The position numbers and the translations under genes were made by a program. Under the pieces are notes generated by a model. That model saw nothing but the letters and a program-made list of their open reading frames with translations, made no database searches and was not told where the DNA came from. A stretch of 64,000 nt of DNA from Coffea arabica (lineage: Eukaryota > Streptophyta > Magnoliopsida > Gentianales > Rubiaceae), in the NCBI RefSeq assembly GCF_036785885.1, contig NC_092317.1, forward strand, positions 870,501 through 934,500, in the 5' to 3' direction. Of this stretch, positions 1 to 11,190 are shown one piece after another. Every line of letters begins with the position of its first letter. Within the stretch, counting starts at the first letter, position 1.

Positions 1-134
1 CCATTGAAATCCAAAATTTTTACCAAGTGACCAAACATATCCACTTTTTTCTTAATCTATGCACTCTGACACCTAGAAGTGTGGTTCAAAAGCATTTCAT
101 ATATAATTAGCACAAAAGGAAAATAATGACTTAC

Positions 135-3100
135 ATGTGAAGGATGAGATCACCAACTGTCATGATTTTCTCTCTGAAATCATCCTTCATCTGATCTGCA
201 AGCAAATATCTAAGCACAAGCACTAAATGTGCCCCAAAACGCATCATCTGGGGATCGCCATGTGGCCTGCAGAAGGTGGAGACAACTAATCATGTTAAAA
301 GAGAGGGAAAAATTTTAGTGGGAATAAAGCAGAAAGGTCTATACATAGCCTTCTAGCTTATATAGTGGACATATACCTGAAGACATTTTGGTCATCGTCT
401 GAAGGAGATATCCATGACCATATGAGATCAAGCAAGCATGGCATGTCTCCTGACATAAGATTCATCTGTTCAAAAGCTTGGTCAATGACAGTAAAACCAT
501 TCGAGCAGAATTTAGTGTTCAAGACATTAAAACAAGACTCTTCAATTTATGACCAAAAATAAGGAGAAAAAGAGCAGAGCTCTGGCCATCGCAAAGGCTG
601 CTTTCTTTCTGAATTTGCAAACAATCAACATAATGGACTGTGACAACGAAGTGTAGCCTAGTCGGTAAGACGCTTCACCTGTAACCGACAGGTCACAGCT
701 TCAAGTCATCAAGGGGGTTAAGTGGAGAACCACTGTTGATCCTCTTTATAAAAAATGATAAAAATGGACAGTGGAAAACAAGATTAATTATCTAAAATAT
801 GGGGAAAGGTCACAGCTTGGAAGAGCTGCAGGAAAGAAGGAATAATGACATCTCACATCACAAAAAGATCTAAGTAGAACAGTGTGTGATGCAGCTTGAA
901 TTGCGTTAGCAGCACAAGTCTACTATTTTGTGCCAAATAGAACTTGTACAAGGTTATACAAGCCCCTAGGATATGAAAGTAAAATCCAGAAAAAATCAAC
1001 TTTCACAGGATCAACCGCCTAAATAAGCAGCCTATTCCACCTCTCTGATTTACTGTTTAGAGGTTTCAGCTTTAAATGAGTATCCAATTTTCAGTTGCCA
1101 GTCACAAGTTGACCCATAGTTTACATAAGCAAGTTTTTTTGTGTCGAACATGTCCTTCAACACATTGGATGATCACACCACAAAAATCTAGCTATTCTGA
1201 ATACCAAAGAAGTTTCAAATCCACAACCGAGGAAGAAAACATAAATCTGTAAGAGGTAGCAGCAGATGTAGAACACCTATTGACATTATATACAGTTTAT
1301 CAATTTTCCCCAATACTTTTTGTCAATCAAACTGGAGAGTTGTCAAATGATTCCTGAGGTTAAATTTGCTATCTTCTCAGAAACAAGAATTCCTTTCAGA
1401 AAGATCATTACCTCAATTAGCCTCTGTTGCTCCTTGCATGCTCGTGTAACAGCTTCATGCACAGTGTCACTGTATGAGCAGAACTTGGAAATTGAGATAG
1501 TCAAAGAATACCAGTAAAACACCCATAATGGATAAACATGAAATCTTAACCTCGAATGGAGTTTCTGAAGCAGTGCAGCTAGGTGTCTGGGTTGCTGATT
1601 TAAAACCTGAAGGGGCCAGTTATCTGGTCCAGCTATTTGCTGACCACCATCCCCTTGTTCTGGAGTTTCCTCAATAGCTTCTTCATAACTTTTAAATTGA
1701 TCCATTCCCCCAGGTTGCAAGCGTGCCAATTCCTTATCAACCTGGACATCAAGCCAAGATTTGGCCATTGCCCAGCAGGCAGACTGCAGAAGCATAACAC
1801 TAACTGCATCTCATAATTGTTCAACCACAAATACAAGGAAACCAAAAATTAAAATAGCTAGGGATTTAGGTTCTTCACCCATGTCATCTCGAATTAGACA
1901 ATAAAAGCAATTCAAAGAGGTGAACTGATAATGGAAGGCTTCTTTTGCCTGTCATCTATCCAGTTACAAGATGATTAATACAACTGCAAGCCAGTAAAGC
2001 AGAGCATAGATACCTCCCAGTCCATACAAATTGGAAGAATGCGCTTCAAGTTACTACACTGTGATGCATATACTGCCATTTCGTACTTCCCACCATCTTG
2101 CTTGGCAATTTGCTTCAACACAATGAAAGCAAGGAATATATATAGTTAGCAATGCTAAAGCTTATCATGTGCAAACAATGGCTGTCAAGAAAATAGGTAC
2201 TAAAACTTCTAATTTTGTTCACAACTTTTATGGTATTGACATCAATTCACATAAAGCATCAGTACAGCTTAGGCAAGAAGATACATTCAAGAAATCAAGC
2301 AAGACCTTAAAAGATCATAAACAGGACAAAGGAATGAAAAAGAAAAAGAAAAAACATATAATACTTCAGATAGGAACTAAAAATACACAATAGTTGCTTT
2401 ACTTGACAACTAAGCTTTACTTATAATGTTAATCATCTACCTCCGATGCACAATAAGAAGCCCATTTCCAGAGGCGATATTGATGGCCAATACCACTTTC
2501 CAATTCAATGGCCTGCAGGACTCTGCTCTTGCCATTTTTTACCAGGCTTTCAATGGATGGGAAAAGGTCAAATCCTCCAAATGGGCAGAGAGTTGCAGCC
2601 CTCCATGGCTGTTCAAAGAGAATAAATGCTATGACACCAAGAAAAGGCAAAAAAAAAATAGAATGAATCTCTTAAAAATACTAGCAATTTTATCAGAAGA
2701 TAAGAAGAAATGAATAACTTTTTGACAGCCATACCTGGCCGGCAGACTGGCAAAGGTTGCATGCCTCCTCTAGTCTTCCTGCCCTCAATAAAGTCCAGAC
2801 ATCTTCCAGAAGAGATTCATCATGTTTCTGTTTGTACAAGCAATTGCTTAGGACATTAACTAATGCACATACACAATAAGCAAATACCAACACATAGCTA
2901 CCACAAGTAGAACAAGTAGTAGTTTGTCTAGTTTGTCATTTCAAATCTGTTTCCCCTGAGTTCATAGGATACAACACATATTCCATGCCAGATATGCAGA
3001 TGTAAAGCCAGAGTGAAAATAGTGGTATCCCATATTAAAAGGCAATCAAGGCTTCTCCTTACAAATAAAATAGAGTTGGCATCCAATATACATCACAAGA

Positions 3101-3635
3101 ATAACGAACCCAGGTGAACAGTAACTCAGTATTTTAATTTAAGGTGATAAGCTATCACAGTATGTTCATTGTTTTACCTTGTCATCTGGTAATAGTTGTG
3201 CATGTTCACGTGTTGGAGCATCAAAATCTAAGTGATGAACAGTCTTTAGATTTGAGGCACCTTTCTTCAGAAACCGTTGGGTATGATGCCATATTCCAGA
3301 TTTAGGAAGATAGGTACCCACATGAGAACCTTGGACCTGCAAATACATAAAATGGAGATGAATAAAGTGAATTTTGCTAAGCTAAAGAGCACTCTTTTGC
3401 AGAAAACAAGAGACAAAAAACTACACACATATAGGTAAGTGGAATTACTGTTAAGTTAAAAGAGCACTCTTTTATGACAAAAAACAGATAGCAATGTAAC
3501 AAAAATGCTTGCATGTGGACAGAACAAATAAAAACATGAAAATAACTTTTCTAATACCTACAACCTTAAGTCTTCACCAAAAAATTCTTATCAAGTTCTT
3601 TCAAGGTTTACACTGTCTGCCTGTCTGTGCATGGA

Positions 3636-3673
<38 letters not shown>

Positions 3674-6600
3674 CATGGGCATTAATACCACAGACCAAAC
3701 CTTGGCCCCCGAAGCTAATAATTCATAAACGCAATAAAGTGTAACTTCCCTTTTCTTATATTCGTCACCAGATGTCAGACTCCCTCTTTATCACAAGCTT
3801 AACCCAAGCTTATTTCAGGTTCAAAACAAGTTATGATTTGCAAACAGAGTTGCACCATATTTTTTTAACACCATTGGCAAATGCTTTCTATTTCCCCCAT
3901 CCCACACTAAAAGAAAAACAGTCAACCTTCAAATAAGGATAAAGATTGTCAAACTTGCTACCTTGTTCTCCAAATCAAGGGCCTTGGAGGCCAACCCCTC
4001 AAGCCACTGAATGATCCGGAGGCATAACTGCGCGGTATGATTTGCTGCAACAAACTGACAAGCCTCCAAATGCGAAGTTGTTGGGAACTGTCATTAATCA
4101 AGAGGGCGTTCAAGATGTGAAAAATGAGAAATAGATGTTTCAGAATAAAACAAGAGTATAAAAAGCTCATCACCAGGATTAGATCTTCTGGAATGTCTTC
4201 ACTTCCTGCAAAAGCATAAAAAGCTTCACAATCATGGCTCCAAGAAGCATGGAGTCCAAACAAGAAAAACAAAAAGACTCCCATGCTTACATGGAACAAC
4301 CTCAATTCAAAAAACAAGAAGAATAAGAACTACAAGTGGTCATGGAAATATAACTGCAGTGGAAAAGAAAAAGGCCTTACAAACTTATTTCTGTGGATAT
4401 GGAAAACTGGATATGCAAATTTCCCAACAACGTAGATATAACCATTCATGCACAATATTGCAATTAATGTTTTTCAATCTACCATGTGCTAATATCCTAT
4501 GTATAGTTCAAAAGTGCATGTTGCAAATTTGAAAACAAGCAAATGATTCACAGCAAGGTGTTCAATCACAGTCTCCACTAACATATAGCATAAGAAAGGC
4601 CAGAGACTTATTTCCTTTTCCATATAGATACCACAGCAGAGACCAAGAAGCAGCTTCATCAAGCAACAGTCTGGCTTTCTGCCTCATCAGTTTATCCTCT
4701 ACAATCCTAAGTCTTTCATTGGAGCCAGGCCTGCAAGACAAAAAACTATGAGATGTTATTCAATGGTCAAATAGATGATTAATTGGAAATCCTCAACTAG
4801 TTTCTTTGCAGAAATAAACACCTCCGAGTTATAGTTGTCTTCTACAACCTCATAGAGCAGAAATACATGAATAGATGCAAAATATTATAACACCAGAAAG
4901 GAAAAGTAGAATTAATAAAACAAGTAAAAAGGAAAGGAATGGAAGTGAATTATGCCTATTAAATTCCACTTAGAATTCATGTTGAGTATAAGCTTCCATA
5001 ACTGGTGGATTTTGGCTATCTTGCATGATAAGCTAGAGAAGACAGTCTCCACTTTAATTTTACCATTTCCTATTTGTTAACCAGTAGCATTTTAAGTGCA
5101 TAAGAAGAACTCAAAAGACATGAATACTAATTGCAATTTTGGGATAATGAAATGTGATCTGTATGTAAATTTAGTTTCCAGGAAAATCTTAATCTAATTG
5201 AGTAAAAACAATCACATCAAATGAAATCTCAACCTGTTGCCTGTAGATTTCTGTACAAAATATGAATTGTCGTCCAGAATTTTTCATATCATGATGTCTA
5301 TACCTTTATCAGGTGATTGGAAAGGATATAACACAACATCACAAAAAGGTAAAGCCAAATTCACATGTCCCATCAAAATTTGTTAAAAGATCTCATTTTC
5401 AGGAGTACATGGTGACTTTCATTAGTTCAACAAACCTGATTGACTCTGAAACTTCACGACAAGCACTTTCAAATCGCAATATCAAATCAGGAATAGTCAT
5501 CAACCCTGCACCAGACATACAGCCGAATTGTAGGCACTCCTATAACTGGGCAGTTTAGAAAGGAATGGAACAGACTAAAACCACTAGCATTAACTGCAAA
5601 GTTTTAATGAACTCCAAAAAAAATATGTATATAATTGGTAACAACCAAGAGAGTACTGCTTGATTTAAAATGGGTACTTTAATGGGCAGTATAAATGAGA
5701 AAACCATCTTTGAGATTACTAGAATGCTAAGTGAGACCAGAATGATACTTACAAATAGTAGAGCCCTACAGTTACGAGTCCCACCAGAAACTTGAGTAGG
5801 TAGTCACTAGGACGAAGCTTACGAGTTCAGTTAACTCACTCGGCATAAATTAGCATCTCTTGATATTGAACAACAAATCAGTTCAAGGTCGTAATCAAAT
5901 ATAAGTTTAAGTTTGTTGCTTTTTCATTTGTAACTCTGACAATGTGGGAACTCAATTGTCAACATCAGAAACTAGGCCAGAAATGTTATTTTAGGCAAAG
6001 TCTAAACAAGCTTTCTTCCAATGACATCATCTCATTTAGGCAGCTCCTATCCACAAGTCAAAAGAAGAAAAAAAAACATACTTTATGGCTTTCACAAAAG
6101 ATTTAAACCCATCTGAAATTTCTTCAGAGAAAGTTCAAAATCATGCACAAATTCGCAAACTAAATAATTTTAAAAAATTCAATAACAGGTTCAAAAAATA
6201 GTTTTAACACTAAAGGCACCATTTGGCAGGCTTGGAAAGCACATCCTTACTAACAAGGAGTGTAACAAGAGATGAACTTAGAATGACATGTTAAAAATAA
6301 AATAAAATAAAAAGGTAAGAATATTCAGCAAAGAAATGTCAAGCACCTTGAAGTGCAGAATCAAGTAGAGAAGCAAACAGAGAAAAGGTTGTGTCACCAC
6401 TATCAACCAGTCTATCCTCTTCCTGCTTGAGAGTTTGTAGAGAACGAATTCCACTTCCAAAGTCCAGTTCAGATGGTCCCTGATCATCAATGAACGATCT
6501 CCTCTTGGAAAAAGCATTAAGAGGTGTTCCTCCATCATCCATGTCAAGGCCCTCAGCCTCCTGTTTTATATCTTCAAGAAAAAGTGCAGCATTTGACCTG

Positions 6601-7171
6601 ATCTCGCTCAGCTTAGAAGCGGCGCTATCATGTTGAGGTGATAAGCTTGACCCTGAATGCCTTTTCCTGCATCGTAGAAATTCATTTAACCCCATATAAC
6701 CAATCAACTTTGCAAACACACTATAAGTTATGGAGAAATGCCTGGAAAAAAGGATTGCCTGTTAACTATCTAAACCCAAAATCAGCTATAGGCCAAAGAA
6801 CGTATTTTTCAGATGTTCCCCAATATAGAGAGCCAAACATTATGGTGCTCAGGCTAGGTTTGATTATTCCAACGAGCATAATTTTGTGTTGAATTGAAAT
6901 ACGAGCACACCCAACCTTTTGTAGCTTTTTAGATTTTGTGGTGGCGACATTAAACATATAGAGAACTTGGGGTGCATAAAACATTAGGGCTACTACATGA
7001 ACCACTCTGCAATAATTTGTGGCGCCAGAACATTAGAGAAATAGAACAGGGTAGAGAAGGGCATAAATAATCTTAGGGGATGCTCTACCCGTATCGACGA
7101 AATTGCTCTCTGATGCTGAGATCTTCGGGGTCAAAGTAGCTCGGAGAAGCCTCCATATCCACATCTTCCAT
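135..7171 (-). CDS. NUP107: NUP107 nuclear pore scaffold protein, N-terminal ~594 residues (3' part beyond window)
   Basis: Plant Nup107/Nup84 family, a component of the Y-shaped (Nup107-160) scaffold of the nuclear pore complex. Coding exons read on the minus strand: 7171-7089, 6666-6347, 5505-5436, 4730-4608, 4201-4174, 4087-3962, 3336-3178, 2827-2735, 2608-2441, 2112-2014, 1783-1551, 1469-1412, 465-377, 266-135. Phases are continuous (1781 nt, 593 codons plus 2 nt). The start is the ATG at 7171 (MEDVDMEASPSYFDPEDLSI). Family blocks seen include KRHSGSSLSP, SHVGTYLP, WHHTQRFLKKGASN, DAPTREHAQLLPDD, LEDVWTLLRAGRLEEAC, WRAATLCPFGG, SYCASE, ACWAMAKSWLDVQ and RPHGDPQMMRFGAHL. The protein should be mostly alpha-helical. 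Plant homologues are about 1,080 residues, so roughly the second half lies left of position 1. The exon-4/exon-5 junction (4608/4201) was chosen by phase; the acceptor 4 nt upstream (4205) gives a stop. Bases 1-134 are intron. Confidence 0.93.
651..762 (+). repeat. tRNA-derived SINE-like insertion in a NUP107 intron
   Basis: Lies in the intron between NUP107 exons 1469-1412 and 465-377. The head GTGTAGCCTAGTCGGTAAG resembles a pol III A box, and about 40 nt later GGTCACAGCTTCAAGTC resembles a degenerate B box. It is followed by an unrelated body and an A-rich tail. Imperfect flanking direct repeats (atggactgtgacaa near 633, atggacagtggaaaa near 764) look like a diverged target-site duplication. 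It does not fold as an intact tRNA with an acceptor stem, so a SINE is preferred to a tRNA gene. Confidence 0.5.
3637..3672. repeat. (TG)n(AG)n compound microsatellite
   Basis: About nine TG repeats run directly into about nine AG repeats, inside a NUP107 intron (between exons 4087-3962 and 3336-3178). It is likely length-polymorphic and has no coding role. Confidence 0.9.
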
Positions 7172-9569
7172 TCTGATTAAAGCTTCGAACCCTAATCTGT
7201 TACGGAAAGATGGTAGCAGTGAGCTTTGCCTGAATTGTGTAGCTTAAACCCTAGCCTAGCGTCTTTACGCGCGGGAAGGGTTTTGCTTAATTCCAACGAA
7301 CGGAGCTATTCAGACCTGTGAACAGTAGACAGTGTCTTCAGCTGCATTGCAGTACCAACAATTTTTTTTTTTTATGTTTTCATTTTGTTATTTGTGTAAA
7401 GGACATCAGACTTTTTTTTTTCCCAATACAACACAAATCAGAAATCAGAGTACTGTAAATTAGGAGGGTGTAATAGTAACTGTAATGCACAACATTGGTA
7501 AAGTTTAGAGAGGTTTTAGTACATTTAACCCTAATAATATTATTAAGAATTAGGGTTTGTATACACTAACAATATAGCAATTTTTTTATACTAACAGTAG
7601 TAACAGCTATGGATGTATGGCACGTATGGATGATTTGAATTTCAAATTTAAATTCATGTTATATGACGCGATTTAAGAAAATCATATATATATATATAAT
7701 AAAGTCGTATTCTCAGTCTTATCCCTTCATGTTTTCTCTTTCCTACGTGGTTTAACGAGACGACAAGTAATTTCCTACGTGACTTGCTCCTTTTTTGTTT
7801 AGATATATATCAATTCTTATTTCCTGTAAGAATTCTTAATATTATATGATTCTTATTTCCTACCCAAAAAAGGAACTGGAAAGTAATGCGATATAAATAA
7901 AAGAGACATAAATATCTCTATTAGATATATCTCCAAATTCATGCCAATAATTTGTGTACTGCATAGGGAACCGAAGTAAATAAGAATTGTTATCACTACA
8001 AAAAGTAAAAAATTAACTAATTTCAAAATGAACCATTAATAACAGAAGTCAATATCTGATGTTGGAAATAGGATTCTTAATAAATTTTATTATTAAGTGT
8101 GTTATCAAGACATAGTGCATAGCACGAAATTTATGGAAAAGAAAAAATTAATTGAATCCAATTAACTATATGTATTTGACCCGTATGGTCAAATATAAAT
8201 TCCTATTTGAGCACGGGTTTGTAAATTCTTATAAACCTGTTCGTTGTTAATCAAAACATGCAGGTTATACTCATTGTTAGGTTATAGAATTCATAATACA
8301 TCTCTGCTCAGATGGTGGGGAATATTTAGTGTGTGGACCCACACCATAGGAGTCCATGCACTTAAAGGATTCGATATAGTTGAAGTGGTCTTTCAAGATA
8401 AGTAAAATCTATCTTGAGAACGCACTTTTATTTCTTATAAGAATTCTTAATATTATAGGATTCTTATTTCCTACCCAAAGTTACGTACTTTAAACAACTT
8501 AAATCACGATAAACTTACTTTTAATGTTCTTATCAATATCTCTTTATATTCTTATCAATTCTTATTTCTTATGCCTACACTACATATAACCTCTAATATA
8601 TTGATTTCAAGTATCAAATTCATGGTTAGGTATTTTCAGTGCAAGCGGTTGGCACATTAAAGTATCGATTTTGGGTTTCCACTCCTCTTGATTATTAGGT
8701 ACATCTTCTTTCAATACATATTTTTTTTAAAAAAAGGCATGTTGATCTTCAATTGTAAAAGTTTAGTAACATATCTTGAATTTTATTTTTTTTGTTTTTA
8801 TTTTCTGTTTTTTTTATGAACACATAGGATTAGTAATATATCTTGAATTAGTAATAAATTTCTCTTATATTTCACATATTATATCTCACATAATATTTTT
8901 GTCTTTAATTTTGATAAATCATTATCAAATTGGTGGAATCGACAATCAATACCAACCTAAAGCATCTTCTTCCCAGATCCCAACTAGTATAACAGATGAT
9001 TCTAATAAACAACATTTCAATACACTTTATATGAATCACTCATCAACAAAAATCACAGAGGAAGGGAATCTTCATAAAAAGATTTGCATGAGAAGGTAGA
9101 TTTAATATACTATTTTACTTTCTTAAATTATAATATTTACGTATTGTTATACACAATCTTGAATGCGATAAATCATTTATTTTTTTTATACTTAGTTATC
9201 CTGCTTTGCTATCATGCAGTGATAATGGAAAATCAATAAATGCTGATTTGCACGGACAAATCGAGGAGAATGTTCAAACAGAAGAAAAACAAAAACGAGT
9301 TTCTGAAGAGTAGAATATTATTTGATACTATTTACTGCACTTTTTATTTATTTTCAAGTTTTTGAATGCTATGGTATTGTCGAATGTTATTTTTTCCATT
9401 TTTGAATTATTATTTACTGAATTAGATGTTCAAATTTATATTATAAGAATACTTTATATATGATGTGCATATAGTAATATACTTAAGAAAGATTATAATG
9501 AAATATACATTAAGTTTGTATTTCATATCGAAATTTTTATAAAATTGACTAAATAGTTTATTATTTTTC
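7172..9569. other. AT-rich spacer upstream of NUP107
   Basis: Contains the NUP107 5' leader and promoter next to 7172, then AT-rich sequence. A block of about 48 bp (TAAGAATTCTTAATATTAT followed by a GATTCTTATTTCCTACCC motif) occurs twice in direct orientation, near 7827-7868 and 8437-8478, suggesting transposon debris. The only coding-like sequence is the short remnant at 8936-9313, listed separately. Confidence 0.6.
8936..9313 (+). pseudogene. Possible two-exon coding remnant inside the Helitron-like region
   Basis: An open frame reading NQYQPKASSSQIPTSIT... up to HKKICMRR stops just past 9099. If a GT-AG intron (about 9098-9219, donor AAG|GTAGAT, acceptor ATGCAG|TGAT) is removed, the frame continues as SDNGKSINADLHGQIEENVQ... 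and ends RVSEE-stop near 9313. No start codon or upstream exon was identified, and I do not recognise the family. It ends about 290 bp before the Helitron 3' terminus at 9603, so it could be a captured host fragment or an element-encoded tail. Function unknown. Confidence 0.25.
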
Positions 9570-9577
9570 GAAGATTC

Positions 9578-9603
9578 CCGTTCAACGAACGGTACAAAAC
9601 TAG
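9578..9603 (+). mobile_element. Helitron 3' terminus (hairpin plus CTAG)
   Basis: A perfect 6-bp hairpin CCGTTC-aac-GAACGG (9578-9592) is followed by tacaaaa and CTAG (9600-9603), then a host T. This is the canonical Helitron 3' end: a short hairpin about 10 nt before CTRR, inserted 5' of T. The matching 5' end (A|TC) is not certain; TCTCTATTAGATATATC at 7914 is one candidate and would give an element of about 1.7 kb. A second terminus of the same architecture is at 24655-24684. Confidence 0.65.
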
Positions 9604-9771
9604 TTATATACTAACTGTGTATAAAAACATTATCCTATATTACGACACCTCATATTTTGAACTAAATTGTAAACTAACAGAATTCTTTTTTTGTTGCCTG
9701 TGTAAATCTGCTCTCCTTATCAATTCTACTTGTATACTTTGCTATTGAGAGGAACAAAAAAAGAAAAGAAA

Positions 9772-9896
9772 CTTTTTAATGGGGATTGAATCAATAGTGT
9801 ATGCTTTGAGACCAAATAAATAACTTAATTTGGAAGGCTTTTTAATGGGAATTGAATCAACGGTGTATGCTTTTTAATGGGGATTAAATCGACAAG
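9772..9896. repeat. Three-copy short direct repeat
   Basis: The unit CTTTTTAATGGGGATTGAAT and its following bases begin at 9772, 9838 and 9870 with a few substitutions; copies 2 and 3 are adjacent (32-bp step). It is non-coding. Confidence 0.8.
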
Positions 9897-11190
9897 AAAA
9901 GAGATGAAGCAAACCCATTATATGTAGATGCTGGGAGTGAGTAGTATGGAAAAATTATTTTGGTCTCTTATATCATTTTAAATGGGTGAAGTGTGTAGAC
10001 ACCAAAGGAAAATTAAACGGTTATTATTTTTAGTTTCTCGGAATCATGATCCCATGGAAAAAGTATTATATCTTTTAATGCAGTATCTTGCAATTATTGC
10101 TTCAGTAATTGTGAGATTTACTCGATAAATTGGGACACGTAAAGGGAGCTCCATAGGGGCCGGGGAAAATGAGGCCGAGAATTGAAACCGTTGAAAATTT
10201 CCTTTATTGACCTATTCCGATTGGAGGAAACTATCTCCAACGCTGCTTCGACAATAGGCTGGCTGCTGTGGAGTTGGTTAAAATGAGAGCCTCTTTGGAT
10301 TGTGCCTTTTTTTTTTTTTTTTGGGTAGAAATGTTTTTAAAAATATTTTCTTGACCCATTTTATAATAACCTATTTGGCAACGCACGCACATTCTCTAAT
10401 ACTAAAACTCTGTTTGGCTGTTGCCGCGTCTGTCTATAGGGTTCATGGCATTTGGAGTAAAACGTAGCAATGCCCGATTAAAGAAATCCAGTATAAAGAC
10501 GGGAAAGGCGTGGTAGCCCAAAATATTTCTCTCTTTGAGATGACAATCTCCAAATAAGAGACAATTATATGCACACGCCAATTTGTGATCAACCAGAACG
10601 ATACAGCTCGAATGAGCGAATGCTCCATGGCTCAGATTCTCACTATCACAAGGTTTTAAGCTTGCTTTTGATGCCAGAAGCAAAGAGTCAGACTTAACAA
10701 TTAAAGCGATCAATTAACATTTTTCTGAGTAATACTTCCCTGGAACGCTCTCTTGGCATGCGCATCGGGGGCCTATATTTCCTTTACAAGTTTAACTCGT
10801 TACTTCTTTAAGCGGGAGAGCCTTACAGTTTTCTCCACTTGGAAGCAATAATGTCTCGACAGCCCCAACACTGCTAGCGCCATACATATAGCCCTCAGAA
10901 TTCAAAAGCAACCGTGTCTCATCGTAAGGGTATACAGAAGACAATAGCAACCAAGCAAGGCAACTCCGTCCAACACTAATAGGATTAGTAGCCTTTCATT
11001 CCCTACAAAACCAATGAAAAAGCATACATTCTATATGTTGATACACATGGCAAGCAGGTAAAGGATGGGTTAACAAACCCATCCATGTCAATGTCAATAA
11101 ACATAAAACAAAAATAAAAAATCCAAGCCTCAAACAACAGCAAGTAGAGCAGGATAATTAGGTGGGTTTACAATGCCTGATCTTCTTGCA
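9897..11190. other. Spacer and probable UBP1 3' UTR
   Basis: No supported gene. The part adjacent to 11190 should include the 3' UTR and polyadenylation region of the minus-strand UBP1 gene. A 103-codon open frame on the minus strand (10713-10402) has no recognisable family features and is not called. A poly-T run lies at about 10308-10322. Confidence 0.5.

Noticed and set aside
651-730. Functional tRNA gene
   Set aside because: The boxes are degenerate and no acceptor stem closes; SINE remnant preferred.
5760-5890. Possible inverted SINE in a NUP107 intron
   Set aside because: Weak A/B-box resemblance only, no tail or target duplication.
10402-10713. 103-codon minus-strand open frame downstream of UBP1
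   Set aside because: No family motif, no splice context, lies in the expected UBP1 3' flank; likely chance.
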